Shown here in pieces: positions 44,601 through 56,253 of a stretch of 64,000 bases of DNA (its first letter is position 1; every line of letters begins with the position of its first letter). The stretch spans positions 1,112,369-1,176,368 of the forward strand of contig WBMW01002327.1 of the NCBI GenBank assembly GCA_013396635.1, given 5' to 3'. The notes under the pieces are model-generated. The model made no database searches, was not told the origin of the DNA, and saw only the letters and a program-made list of their open reading frames with translations. Source of the stretch: Penelope pileata (Eukaryota; Chordata; Aves; Galliformes; Cracidae). Position numbers and translations under genes: made by a program.

Positions 44601-47600
44601 CCATCCCAGCTGCTATCATCATGCCGGGATGACTAAGGCAAGCAGAAGAGCAATTATAGACCCCTTGGGAGAGGGAGAATTTCACTGGAACAGAGATGTC
44701 CCGCCCTCAGTAGCTATCTTCATCCACACAAGCAGCTGGGTATTGCCCTCCTTAGAGAGGGATTTTAGACTTGTTTATTCCAGCAGAGGTAGAAACTAGG
44801 ACTAGCTATAAAAAAAAGTAATCAAAGATATTGCAATGATGCGCATGTCTATGACAGAAACAAATTCTCTGAGCTAGGGAGCTGTGTTCAGAGTCCAACA
44901 AACATAAAACTTCATGGGATTTACAAAATAGAAGAACCATCAGAGTTTCTCTAATAACAAACAGGCATTGTTTTATACCTCACTCTGGCTAAATGTCATG
45001 AATGCACCAGATGAAAGAGCTGATCGGATGGTATAAATCAGCACAGCTCCATCGACCTCAGCTCCTAGAGCAGGAGCTGAAATGAAGCTGGTATATTGCA
45101 AGGGGAAGCTCCACACAGCTCCAAAAGGCCTTGATTGCATCGTGTGCAGTAAAAGCTGTAAGGAGAGAGGGCTAGTAGTAAAGGGTTATAGGTCTCACAC
45201 ATCAAACAGTAGGAAGATTAGTTTCAGGTGTATTAGATTACAGCCTAGCAGGCTGACATCCTGTATCAGCAGTTTTACTGGGTGCCAGAAACTCCTCCAG
45301 TAATGCAGTATATGGATGGCTAAAGCAAGAGCCTAAGCACCTCTGTGTCGTACAGTGCCAGCACAAGATGAATGAGGACATGACTTGAAGTGGTTTGTTA
45401 CTCCTAAATCTGCCCTGAGGCACAAAGTACATTCCACCTACATACACTGCAGGACAAAGCCCCTCTCTAGCAGCTGGGAGAGCATCACAGCCAAGGGAAG
45501 GGCATTCACCTGGTTTACTTGGAGTTAAAATACAGCACCATCAGGCACTGCAGTACAGAAAAGATAACAGCACAGACCAAGATGCTCTGGACATACAACA
45601 TTCAAAGACAGCCTTTATATGCTTGTCTTACAAAAGGATCTCTTTACTCATTGCAACAACAGTCCAAAAAGCTTGAAGAATTAAGTGAGATGATTAACGT
45701 GGAGTTTTGCAGCAGCAGATAAAGACAGGCAATGTGATGGGCAACTGCCTGCACCGATTTTTATAGGAGAAATGTCAGTACTATAAAGTTCTTGGTCAAC
45801 AGCAAGAGGGAAATAAACAAATGTTGATAACTTGGCAGCATTGAAAGAAGCAAAGTCTCAATGTTGTATTCATTGGGAATGCACCACGCTCCCAATGTGT
45901 AAGGAACAACACAAGTGTTGCCTGGACATTGACACATCTGTAAGAAGTGGAGACAGACTGCAAAGGGCAGACAAGGGAGGGAACAAACACAGGTAGAAGC
46001 GTTGTTGTAAGGCAGCTTTAAGGCAAAGCAGAAGTTGGAGCATTTTAACTCTGCCTTCCAGAGCCAGGAAAGTACAAAAGTTAGTTATAAAAGTCTACAA
46101 TAGTGAAACTAAAATGTCAGAGGGGAGGAGATTTTCTGCTAACTCCGGTGGAGTCATTGGAATGGTGCCAGGAGACAACTCCAAGTCTTGTCAATACAAC
46201 TTGTCAATATGTAGCTGCCTGGCTCTATCTAACCATTGCTCTTCCCTTGCAGACTTCAAGGAGGCCTTCCTCCTCTTTGACAGGACTGGTGATGCCAAGA
46301 TCACCCTGAGCCAGGTCGGTGACATCGTTCGGGCGCTGGGGCAGAACCCCACAAATGCTGAGATCAACAAGATCCTGGGCAACCCCAGCAAAGAGGGTAA
46401 GTGCCCTGCTATCTTCTCAGGCCCTTTTTCAAGCTGGGGAACTAATTAGGAAACATGGGTACTCACAGTGGGAGAGAGATGACATTTTGCTCTGATAGGG
46501 AAGGAAAGTGGGCTCTCCGGCAGCAACATGTGGAATTTTGCCAGTTTCTTTTGAAGAGAAGATGGGGGCAGCAGGAAATACAGCGCTCAGGAAAAGGAAA
46601 ACCTCCCTAGGCTATGGAGTAGCCTCTACAGAGATCACTTTGTTGTCAGCTTGGAGTGGCATTCTGTGTGCCAGACCCACAGCTCCCCAGCAGTGACGAT
46701 TTCTAGCAGCAGTTCTTTTGCATTAGCTGAGACATGCCCCAAGACAGGAAACCCACCTGTATATTGCAGCTGAATGGGCTGGCCTGCTTAAAACTGCTGC
46801 AAATCTAGACATGCAAGGCATACGTCGGCAATTTATTACTGGTCATTTACTAGCTGCCACTTTCTATTCCTTTTCCTCCTCCTCATAGAGATAAAGAGGT
46901 AAACAAAAGGAGTTAGCTCCAGGACATCCCTGATTTCACTTGAGCAGCAGCATATTAAGATAGGCTAAATCATACCCAAACCCTCAGGCCTGGTGACAGA
47001 GGCTCTAAGGAACAGTTCATCTGTCCTGAGTTAAGCATTAGCACCAGTGGAAAGCACTAAGCACAGAGGACTAACCCTGAGCTAAGACCATGACAGTGCG
47101 TTAGTGACTACAGCAATAACTGAACAGGGTTTTTATATAGCTATGTTCAAAAATCTCTTATGTTTCCATCTATTGTATTTCATCCTTGCCCAGATTAAAA
47201 CTGCTCTTTGAAAGGAGTTAAGCAAGAAAAAAAAGAGATGCTTTTGGCAGCCTCGCCAGTTTGGGGGAGGCCTTGCTGGAGACCACAGCTTAGAATTATA
47301 GAATGGTTCAGGTTGGAAGGGACCTTCTGGCTCACGAAAACAAAGGGACAAGATGCAATAAGCTTGTGAGGCCTTAAACCGCCACACTGAACACGTGGAA
47401 CAGTAAATTTAGATACCACATCCGCTGGGCATTCTTATTTTTAATTTGTTTATTCCTTTGCTAAGTATCTGCTGTCACATCCAAGAGAACCCGAAGAGGT
47501 CGGGAATGTGACGGTGGCAAACCCAGTGGCTTTAAGTCCCAACATCTCACTCTTGTTGCCTTTTCCCACTGCTTGGGGTTCAAGATTTCTGTTCCATAGC

Positions 47601-49225
47601 ATTCTATAGCTCCCCCACTGCCAAAACCTTTTCAAAGATCAATTCATACAGCAAGTTCCATTTCTGAGGGAAATATACAACACACACATGTAAGCTTAAA
47701 AAACCATGAGAAAAGAGGGGTAGATCAAGGATATGAAAAAAATCATAAGGATGTGAAAACTAACTCCCACGATAAGAGAATACAGATCCTGCAGAGGAAC
47801 AGCCAAATCCTGTGGCAAAGGCTGGAATAAATGGGAGAAAGGGGCACGCAAGTGAGGTGGGAGGCTTTCCCACATTTCTGGGTGAATATCCCGAGCAAAC
47901 ACATGTTCAAGTGTCTAGCAGCATAGCAACTGGTGCTTTCTTTCCAGAGATGAATGCCAAGAAAATCACTTTTGAAGAGTTCCTGCCCATGCTGCAAGCA
48001 GCTGCTAACAACAAGGAACAGGGCACCTACGAAGACTTTGTTGAAGGTCTGCGCGTTTTCGACAAGGAAGGCAACGGCACAGTCATGGGGGCTGAACTCC
48101 GTCATGTGCTGGCCACGCTGGGTAAGGGACTGTCACCTCTGAAAACATCACAAATTGCTGCTGTGTGAAGGCATGACAGAGGGAGGAAGAATGTTCTAGC
48201 TAGCCTAGAGAGGTAGGAGGCTGCCAGACAAGACTCTGGGAAAGCTGATGCGAAACAACAGAAAGATCAAAAGAAAGGGTTTATTATTTCTGAACTCAAA
48301 TTAGGTACTAAGAGCATTCATTGAGGGATAGAGAGAAAAGGCTGTAAACTTCAGTGACATAGAGCACACATACAAAGATACGGGATTTTTTGCATAGTTC
48401 CTCCACTCGGCAGAAATAACTGGGATCCCTACATCTACATGCACGTGCAGAGCTTCTTTAGAAAGTTAAAATGAATAAATCCTAGTTTGGTTATGGGCCT
48501 TTTTGCCCACTGCAGAAAGCAAAGAAGGCATTTGGAAAAGCGGCAGGATTCAGCCTCGGTTGTGTTTCTGTTTATGAATTAACCAGGCTGTCTCCATTCT
48601 CCAGGTGAGAAGATGACAGAAGAGGAGGTAGACGAACTGATGAAAGGTCAGGAAGACTCCAACGGCTGCATCAACTACGAGGGTAGGTGTCCAACACCCA
48701 CTTGTCCTACATTTCATCCCTGAGTTTCACTGCAGTTGGCTTTTAGCTTCTCTGGCAAATCAGCTAGACAAAGCTACAGCTGAGCTATGTTGAAAGATTT
48801 ACACATGAAAGCAGGCATTGCAACATGCCTAGCCTGCAGCCACACCACGAGAAGTCTCAGCCACAGCAGAGAAAGCTGCTGTTGATGGCCCTGGGTCTGC
48901 AGACTGACATTCTGCAGACGAGCTGCAATGATAGGAAGCAAACTAACCCACAGCCAATGCTGTGGGCAAAGTGCTCAATTTGTCATTGATTTAGTCTCAT
49001 CGCACCCAAGCAGGAAGACAATTTAGTTTGTACACTATTAAACACTTCAACCTTTCCATCACGTTACCGAGCCAAATCTGATCAGAAAAGTGCCTCTCCA
49101 ACACCATCAGCTCCTGAACAGCTCTTCCTTTTGAGGGTGTTTCCTGAAGTAATATTTGCTGCTCCTTCTGACCATCATATCTGTATTTTTCCACAGCATT
49201 TGTAAAGCACATCTTGTCTGTCTAA
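32494..49225 (+). CDS. MYL1: MYL1 long isoform, fast skeletal myosin essential light chain MLC1f
   Basis: Exons 1, 4, 5, 6, 7 and 8 join in frame (120+28+144+174+78+29 nt) to 190 residues plus TAA. The protein is the essential (alkali) light chain that wraps the lever arm of fast skeletal myosin II. Residues 1-40 form the MLC1f-specific N-terminal arm: MAPKKDVKKP followed by an Ala-Pro repeat, whose lysines contact actin in the known family. The rest is an EF-hand fold whose loops are mostly degenerate for calcium. It skips exons 2 and 3. The arm appears two residues shorter than the 192-residue chicken form as I remember it. Confidence 0.96.
32614..42282 (+). other. MYL1 intron 1 (upstream of the internal promoter)
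   Basis: About 9.7 kb without a recognised + strand exon. It carries minus-strand exon-like segments at 33767-33860, 37953-38008 and an open stretch at 34270-34398, and a palindromic double splice donor near 34515-34530. Muscle enhancers could lie here, but none is identifiable by eye. Confidence 0.7.
33767..33860 (-). other. Candidate minus-strand exon inside MYL1 intron 1
   Basis: On the minus strand, a pyrimidine-rich tract ending ttgctttgccag precedes 94 nt that end AATTTTG|GTAAATG. The frame is open throughout: QLQSYEKRRAVLAKYW, then LLVVKTKENFKNF, a lysine-rich amphipathic helix-like peptide. It leaves in phase 1, which suits the segment at 30823-30928. I do not recognise the protein; it may be chance. 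Confidence 0.22.
42283..42384 (+). promoter_or_regulatory. MYL1: MYL1 internal promoter 2 (MLC3f) and 5' UTR
   Basis: An A/T-rich TATA-like element, ATAAATAA (42283-42290), lies 95 bp before the exon 2 ATG, putting transcription start near 42312. The following sequence is GC-rich and C/T-rich, as in 5' UTR. It sits in the first intron of the long isoform, 10 kb from promoter 1. The start site is inferred. Confidence 0.6.
42385..42387 (+). CDS. MYL1: MYL1 exon 2 coding part: start codon only
   Basis: The ATG is directly followed by the donor gtgggt. The exon spans roughly 42312-42387 including the UTR. Joining to exon 3 gives M-SFTPDQIN, matching the MLC3f N-terminus. Confidence 0.88.
42385..49225 (+). 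CDS. MYL1: MYL1 short isoform MLC3f, from the internal promoter
   Basis: Exons 2, 3, 5, 6, 7 and 8 join in frame (3+25+144+174+78+29 nt) to 150 residues plus TAA. It starts MSFTPDQIN and then shares the EF-hand body with MLC1f, lacking the Ala-Pro arm. This alternative first-exon arrangement with mutually exclusive exons 3 and 4 is the established structure of avian and mammalian MYL1. The initiator ATG is the last three bases of exon 2, so that exon is otherwise 5' UTR. Confidence 0.94.
42421..42439 (+). promoter_or_regulatory. 19-nt element, copy 1, downstream of exon 2 donor
   Basis: AGCCAGTGTGTTTTACATG starts 33 nt after the exon 2 donor. It matches the copy at 43498-43516 in 18 of 19 positions. 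A splicing or RNA-binding role is inference only. Confidence 0.45.
43181..43205 (+). CDS. MYL1: MYL1 exon 3, MLC3f-specific (25 nt)
   Basis: A very strong acceptor (cttttttctctttcttcc then caactgcag) and the donor AATG|gtaagt bound a 25-nt micro-exon. It encodes SFTPDQIN and the first base of Asp. It ends in the same phase as exon 4, which makes the two interchangeable before exon 5. Confidence 0.93.
43456..43483 (+). CDS. MYL1: MYL1 exon 4, MLC1f-specific (28 nt)
   Basis: The acceptor ccttccaacag and donor GATG|gtaagt bound IEFSKEQQD, which continues the exon 1 product (LKSIK-IEFSKEQQD). It lies 250 nt after exon 3. It enters at phase 0 and leaves at phase 1, like exon 3. Confidence 0.95.
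43498..43516 (+). promoter_or_regulatory. 19-nt element, copy 2, downstream of exon 4 donor
   Basis: AGCCAATGTGTTTTACATG begins 14 nt after the exon 4 donor and differs from copy 1 (42421-42439) at one base. Both copies are followed within about 15 nt by TTCAG. Role unknown. Confidence 0.45.
43517..46252 (+). other. MYL1 intron between exons 4 and 5
   Basis: Intron of 2.8 kb starting at 43484. It has a T16 run at 43791-43806. No exon or known repeat was recognised. Confidence 0.8.
46253..46396 (+). CDS. MYL1: MYL1 exon 5, shared (144 nt)
   Basis: The acceptor is cttcccttgcag and the donor GAGG|gtaagt. It encodes DFKEAFLLFDRTGDAKITLS and then QVGDIVRALGQNPTNAEINK, the first EF-hand, whose loop is degenerate. 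Phase 1/1. Confidence 0.97.
46397..47947 (+). other. MYL1 intron between exons 5 and 6
   Basis: Intron of 1.55 kb containing one antisense CR1 tail (47291-47332). Otherwise nothing was recognised. Confidence 0.85.
47291..47332 (-). repeat. CR1 LINE 3' tail, antisense
   Basis: AGAATTATAGAATGGTTCAG followed by GTTGGAAGGGACCTTCTGG, the reverse complement of the CR1 terminus, in a MYL1 intron. Confidence 0.8.
47948..48121 (+). CDS. MYL1: MYL1 exon 6, shared (174 nt)
   Basis: The acceptor is ctttctttccag and the donor CTGG|gtaagg. It encodes EMNAKKITFEEFLPMLQAAA then NNKEQGTYEDFVEGLRVFDK and EGNGTVMGAELRHVLATL. The loop DKEGNGTVMGAE is the least degenerate EF-hand. Phase 1/1. Confidence 0.97.
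48122..48604 (+). other. MYL1 intron between exons 6 and 7
   Basis: Intron of 483 nt with donor gtaagg and acceptor ttctccag. No additional feature was recognised. Confidence 0.85.
48605..48682 (+). CDS. MYL1: MYL1 exon 7, shared (78 nt)
   Basis: The acceptor is cattctccag and the donor GAGG|gtaggt. It encodes GEKMTEEEVDELMKGQEDSN then GCINYE, the last EF-hand. Phase 1/1. Confidence 0.97.
48683..49196 (+). other. MYL1 intron between exons 7 and 8
   Basis: Intron of 514 nt with donor gtaggt and acceptor tttccacag. Nothing else was recognised. Confidence 0.85.
49197..49225 (+). CDS. MYL1: MYL1 exon 8 coding part, C-terminus and stop
   Basis: The acceptor is tttttccacag. It encodes AFVKHILSV and TAA (49223-49225). 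The family usually ends HIMSV or HIMSI, so Leu for Met is a small oddity. The exon continues as 3' UTR to 49249. Confidence 0.96.
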
Positions 49226-49392
49226 GAGGACGTCCCCAGATAACATATGGTACGTTCTTCTCATTTGCATGCTTAACCTTGTCTCTTTGCTGTGCTAAAA
49301 GGCTTCTACGTGCCCGTGGTCAGACACAGGTTATGAAATCAATATGACACTGTCTCACCAATGATAAAAATAAAATTAAACTGTTTTCTGTG
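49226..49392 (+). other. MYL1: MYL1 3' UTR with a likely 52-nt intron and poly(A) signal
   Basis: After the stop, ATATG|gtacgt at 49249/49250 and gtgctaaaag ending at 49301 define a possible 52-nt intron before a final non-coding exon (49302 to about 49392). This fits the nine-exon structure reported for the chicken gene. AATAAA lies at 49369-49374, giving cleavage near 49390. An unspliced UTR is the alternative. Confidence 0.6.
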
Positions 49393-49878
49393 AGGAAAGA
49401 GAACAGGAAAACAGATTCCTGGGTCTTATTTGTAGCTCTACAGCTGCTCAGAAACTCAGGCAGTGTTTAGTGGATTTTTTCCAAACATCCAGATCATGAA
49501 AAAATGCTCAGTGTACCTACCAACACGAGAACACTCAAATATCATCTTAGATTTGTTATCACACAAAATTAAGAGTTTACACCTTGCAAATTGACAGCTT
49601 GAGACATTCATCCTTTAATCACTGAGAACTTCTTCAAAGAAAAATATACCCAAGCAACACCTTCTGATAATTTACAGATTATTGTAGAGAGAGCAGGCTG
49701 ACTACTTTTGGGAACTACTGAGAACAGCTCTCCAAACAAAGTGAAGTAATCATCTGAAAAAGGCATTCCTACTAGCATTCCTGAAGCCCTAGACAGGGCT
49801 TCAGAAGTCCCTGAGCATTTAGCAGCACTTCTACAAACACAGAAGAAAAAAAGCAACAAAAGAAACAACACAACGCTA

Positions 49879-49974
49879 TAAGGAACATGGTTTAGTAGGC
49901 AATATTGATGGCAGGTGGATGGTTGGACTGGATGATCTTAGAGGTCTTTTCCAACCTTTATGATTCTGTGGTTC
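49879..49974 (+). repeat. CR1 LINE 3' tail, sense
   Basis: GGTGGATGGTTGGACTGGAT, then GATCTTAGAGGTCTTTTCCA, then TTTATGATTCTGTGGTTCT, a typical sense CR1 3' end just past the MYL1 poly(A) signal. Confidence 0.85.
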
Positions 49975-52900
49975 TAAGCCACAACCGTGATACGCTTCTC
50001 TTTTGTTATCAGAAAAGCCCAGCAGCTCTCCTTAAAACATTAACAGGACACAGTGGGTCTGTGCACTCATTTGAGCTGTTACTCTGTCCTGGGAAAGACA
50101 CTCCCAGCTCCTGTACCAAACAAACACCTCAAAAGAGAAACTAAGGGCTCCCTTTGTCATTCTGCAAGTGTTTCCTCAGCCAAAGGTGATGTTGAGCTCA
50201 ACTCTCCCGTTCCTTCCTAGAACAAGTTGAATTCAGAAAGACCAGATGGCACCTCAGATCTGCCTGAGTGAAATTCTTGCTCTGGCGGCCATCTCCAACA
50301 TGGAAACTGCATAGGACTGGACAAAGTGCCTCCAAGCCCACTACTTTTCACCAGTGCATCCATAGGCATCCTCTCTGGGTCACTTCCAAAACTGAACTTT
50401 CACCAAGGAGAGCTAGATGGAAAAACTTCTACCATCCAGCATTTATCCATCCCAAGCATCTCTCTTTCCATGTTGTTTCCCATGAAAGAATGTAAACTTT
50501 TGGAAAAACAAAGCATCAATAAATCCCTGTGGTCACTTTGAGGCTATAAAGTCTTTTTTTCCCCCCCTCTAAATCCATTCAAACCTCCTCAAACAAGAAC
50601 TCAGCACTGAATTTATTTCTGTATGTTGTATTTCACAAAATAAAGTTTTATGAAAAAATACATTAAAACATCTTCAAGAGGTCACTACTTAATCTGGACG
50701 AAAAGTGTTTTACTGGGGGACCGGGAAGATGAGAAGTGGTGAAGGAGCTGCCACCTACATCAGCGCTCAAATGATTTTGGGATAAGGCCACCTGGAGCTG
50801 GAGTCAGAACAGCTCCCAGGGTGGCACCTGCCCCATGACCCCAGGCCAGACCCAAAAGCAGCCATGGTGACCCTGCCTCAGGGAGCAATGCAGATCCACT
50901 CATCCTGGCAAAGTCTCCCTAACAACAGCAGGCCCACAGCACAATTGGGAAGGGATCCTCACTACCAGCTGTATTTATAGTTTTATGGACAACCAGAACA
51001 AGTGATTAAGAATAGTAGCTACCCATAAAGACTCTGTATGGGGGGAACTAACCCCGTGGCTGTCAATCCCTTGGCCACTCAGAGAGGAGTCCAATCACCG
51101 TGGAGAAACCAGCTCCCAGGGCTGAATTGTTACCTGCACATCCCTGCCCTTAAATGTAGATCCTTTCTCCTTTCCTTAAGTGTTTATGAAACTGTCTTAA
51201 ACCCCTATTTGAGGGTCAGCTCGTTCTATTAAAATCCACCTTAGCCTTATTAAGTTACATGCGCAACAGGACCATAACTCAAGCACCAACAGGTGCAGCA
51301 GGGGCAGCTGGCATGAGAATAAGCCACAGCACAGCCGGTGGAGAGCAGCTGCCTCTTTTGCAAAGCTTCCCAAAAAAGTCTCTTGCTTAATCCCTCCACA
51401 TGCTCACAGACAGGGCCAGGCAAGTCTCAGAGCTATGCCCTACCCAGAGACTTATGCCAGCAGGTAGTTTACAGGTGGTTGCTCCATGCATTTCTGGAAA
51501 AAACCTTTGACAGAAAGAAAATGGGAGGTGGTTGCTTAGCCTTGTCCTAAAACAAGGGAAAAAAAAATGCAAGATGCATTAACCAGGTTATTTATAGGGC
51601 CTCAGGCTGGAGGAAGTTTCTCAAAGGACTGCTATACGCCCTACTGTTTCTCACTATATTGCACATACACAATCCATGTGGATCCTCTTTCCAGTAAAAC
51701 CACGGATCTCAGTTGCCAGGAAAGCAAACAAACAAAAAGCAAAACAACATTTCTCCACATACGCTGTCAGTCTTGTTCTGACGCTTCTTTGCCACACTAC
51801 ACTGCCACACAGTCACACAACCAGCCCAGGGCTGGACACTGCCTGAAAGACCCCAATTTCCATCATTCTTTCCTCTCTAAAATCACAAGCTTTAACTTTA
51901 AAGCACTTGGGGTCCAACCCCAGATCACCATCAGAACGGGACAGCTTCTCCTCTGTGTAGAAATAGGCAGGTTTATGTCACCCACTGTTAAAAACCCACA
52001 TTCATATTTTTGTTTAAAACAGTCTCACATTACGACACATAACCAGTTTGATAGTATTTCTCTGATCTCTAAATGCAAGCAATCAAGGTAACATTACCTA
52101 ATTCTTCTAGAGTGGGAGTAATTTAGATTTATTTTATTTCAGAAAAAGCAGATAAAAATAACTCCTTTCCCATAAACAGATGGAGTTTCAAGGTATTTCA
52201 CTGAGCTCCACAGGGAATGGATTGTTATGCTGTCCAAAAGTTGTGGTAGTTAAAAAAAAACAACTTGCCCATCCCAGATTTAAATAGAGAGAAATATCTG
52301 GGGGAAAAAGGTTCATATCCTGATAAGACAACAACATTTTGGGAACCATCTTAAGTAATTCAGTCACTTATAAAGACCAAGTCCTTAAATGCGAGCCTCC
52401 TTCAGCAAATAACAGCTTCAACCAGAAGCTCTCTTCCAACCAGAATGACATCAACCAGAAAACTGTTCTCTTTTGAAAGCGTAGAAACAAGATGTTTTGA
52501 CAATTTAAGGAAAAAAAATTTTAAACTGAGACACACAACAACCACAGACCTCTCTCACAGAGCGTTTTAATTCCATTGATAAAACCAATCTCAAAAGGTA
52601 CCCAACCTGAAAGCACAACTTGGCAATGTACAAACAGCTCTGGTGCCTGTCTGTAGGACAGCAGAGCAACCTCCTGCTTTGCTTCAAACCCTCTAAAAGC
52701 TCAACTTGTTGTTTAAACCCACTGCCTCCATGCCAGCAATCCTGCATTGCTCAGAGCTCTGATCCTGGGAGGATGCTCCTCAGAAGAAGGCAGATTTTTT
52801 TGCTTTTTATTTTTTCCTCTTATTTCTTTCTCCCTGAGGAAAGACATGCCCAGCACAAGCAGCACCACCATGCAGCATGAGCTCCTCCTCTACCCCCAGA

Positions 52901-55900
52901 GGGGGACTGGAGACCCAGCAGCTGGGGAAGGCTGCTCTGCATCTGCTCAGGCTCTGAATGGAAAAAGTAATTCCCAGACTGGGTCATCTGAAACCTCTTG
53001 CTATCATTGCATTTGCTTTGTATTTTAAATAGAACATTGTTAATGAACATACTTTCCATTACTCAAAGCAATCAAGTTTAACTCCTTGGGAGCAGGGCTA
53101 AATCCCCAAGGAAAGGTCAAGCTGCGAAACACTGGCCCTTGGCGTGCACCAGCAGGCAGGGTGAGTAGCACCCTGGTGTGGGCACCACACACAACAAGGC
53201 AGAAAGCTCAGAATGACCGAGGAAATGTAATTGCTGAGCTTAACAGTGTAACTCTGCTCTAGAAGCAGGCTGCATGCAGACCAAGGGACCTGACCCTTGG
53301 CTGGGAAAAAGCAGAAGCTGTTTTTGTGCTGTTGGTGGTGTTGGAACACTTGAGATGAGAACATCAGTAATGCTTTTCCTAACCTTGGGCCACTGCGTTC
53401 AGACAGGCAGGAAGGCAAGTTTTTTCAGGAGTGCCTGATGAGTCAAGACTTACTTACTGGTCTTAAATGTTGTACACAGCATGCTCCACCCACTGCCCCA
53501 AACTCAGTTGAGCATGAGAGGCTGTTCAGACATGTCTCTTTACACCCTCCCTGCATGGCTTGCTTTTCTCCCTCTCAGGAGCTGCTAGACACTCACCATT
53601 TCTCCTTCCCACCGACAGCTTAAGAAACCAGCTGTGACACTCTTCACTACAGCACAAAGGTATGGAATGTGCATTAATTGACTCTCATATCACAAGAGCC
53701 AGCATATATACTCACTGACATCTCATAGCATCAGCCAAAGGCTCTGAAGGCTTGCCATCCATCTGGAGACCTCTCCAACACTTTTATGTCACAGCAATAT
53801 ATGCAGTTGTTTTCTCTACAATGTCACCTGCGTCTTTCAAAACATCTGCTGGCTCCAACACACACTGTGATGGAAAAAACAACGAGAGGAAGCTCAAAGG
53901 CATCCTCTTTCTGGCAGGCAAATTTGGCTGTTTACATCACTGAGCCAAGTCAGCTTTCACACCCATCTTCTCTAATAGTGAGGTGTTAAGAAGCCACAGT
54001 GCATCCAACACTCCTGTCTGAACAAAGTTCATTAATGTAATCCTTCCAGTGATGTAAGCCTGCTCCTACACTGCAGTATTTTTCCTTTTCACACAGCTCT
54101 CCTCTTAAGGTATTTCATGCCATTACTACAAGAACAATCATTCCACTTTAGCAAGTTTTCAACCTAATCTCTGTTTTCAAACTGAACATGTTCAGTATCT
54201 TGCTGTCAATGTAATCCTGATGTAACTTCATCCTTCTTACAGCAGGGAGGCTGACTTTTACAAGGATACAAGGAAAGGCTAAAATGTGCAACAAAAACAG
54301 AACTGTTCCTTAGTAACCTATTATTTCTCATTTATGATGAAAAATGTAATACTTCATCTACCCAGGCACTTCCATTTATTTCAGAATGAAGACTGAAGAG
54401 TTGCTGAAAATCTAAGATTTCACTCTCACATCTACCTTCTAGATTAATTGGCACAAGTATGCATCAGACCACAGTTTATTAGAGCATTAAACTGAAGTTT
54501 CCATTACCAAAATCTATGCTTTGGGAGGACAGTATAGATTAGTCCATAAACATTTCATTTCTTCACCAATGTAGCAATGATGGGTAGCAGCACTCCTAAA
54601 TCAAACTGTTGTAAAAGAAAGGCTATTGCCAGCCCTCTGGAAAGGACCTGCACTAAGAAATGAACAAGTGAGATTGATAAAAAGCAATAAAAATGTGTGT
54701 GTGCATTTCATCAGCAGCTTGAAAAGTATCACAAGGGGACTGTTCACTCTGATTAAAAGAAACAGTCAGGATAATCGGTATTTGTAATTACACTAAGACA
54801 AATTCATTTCTAGTGAGCCTTCAGAGTTTGTGTACATTGTTTATATCTTTTAACAGTGTATTGTCCTCCACTGGATGGAGGGCATCTAGTGGCATGGGGA
54901 AATAGCACAGAGCAAATTTCAGCCAGCAGCACAGCTCTGAGGGAATTCAATTCCTGCCCAACCTCACAAATATTCGGTGAAGCTCACCTGGCCTCTTCGC
55001 TATCTTTAGAGTGAAATTGTGCAATGAGGAGCACGCTAAGGGAAGGATCAGGACAGGTGGGAGCACAAAGTCTTGAGAAGGCCAGTCACAGAAGCAGCAC
55101 CTCATAGTGGCTCCTCCTTTATGTTCTCTGCAGCCACCTGAAGCACTCCTTGGTGCTCTGTTCTCTGTAGTAACCTTTTCCTTTCTTGCCTTTCTGTTGT
55201 ATGCCAGGCAGCAAAAGGGACAAACCACCATGCCTCTGTTCTACATCAGAGAACATGACAAAGGGCATGAGTTTGAACAGTTTCCAACCTCTTGAGCATA
55301 CCTAGCAGGCCAGTGCTGGGTAGTACATTTCATATCTATTTTCTATGAAGGCAGATCCTTAAAAGAATCAGAATTGAGATGAATGTGTGTCACCGCATCA
55401 GGCCTTGCTTGAGGTTATTTTCCCAAGGGCTCTACTATAGAAATCAAGAGATCACAAGTAAACCCTAAGCATCATATGGAATAAAAGTAAATGAAACTTG
55501 TGAAGAAGGCCCAGAACAGAGAGGGTGAAGAAAAAACAACTATAACTTATGTCTAGGGGAAACCAAATCTCATTTGGGGATTTTTGGACTTGAAGCTTGA
55601 TTCACAATTCATACAGGCTTGGAGCTGGTAGCCACAGTTGCACTGCAGGGAAGGAACCCTGTGATATGACCTTTTCTATTTTTTACTTAATTATTTTTTA
55701 CATGTGCCTTTTCAGAATAAAAGTATTATCTAATTCAAATCTTTTCCTGGAACTGGCATGGTCACATGAGTTTTTATTTAAGGCTTTACAAAGCAAAGCC
55801 ACGTTTAGCTTTTCAGTGCAGGATGTAAAGAAAGATAAAATACCAAAGGAAATTTCAGTCAGGCACAGCTTGCAAGAAGGTCAATATAGCACAGAGCTCA

Positions 55901-56223
55901 CAACCTCAAAAATTAGAGTTGATGATCACAAAAAACTCTACTGGATATCTCCTTCATTTTGCATCCTCCACACACACTTCAGAGCAGCATTATAGTGACT
56001 GCTTCTGCCCACGCGTGGAGTGGGGATGGCAATATTTAGTTTCCTACAACCTAGCTAATTAGCTAGCGATAACAGCATGACCCTCATCCACCCTGCAGTA
56101 AGTTAAGCAAGTCTAGGGACACCATGTATTACTGAATGGCTGGAGAGAGACTACAGAGGGCCCGTGGGCCAGTTCTGAAGGCTTTACAAGAAATTATAAT
56201 AGAATAAGCCCTTAAATCAGCTG

Positions 56224-56253
56224 CTATATATACATAATATATATATATATAAA
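56224..56253. repeat. AT microsatellite (imperfect)
   Basis: An interrupted TA/AT run of about 30 bp. Confidence 0.85.

Noticed and set aside
51567..52091. 174-codon + strand open frame between MYL1 and ACADL
   Set aside because: No recognisable domain, no splice or promoter support, and composition like its AT-rich surroundings.
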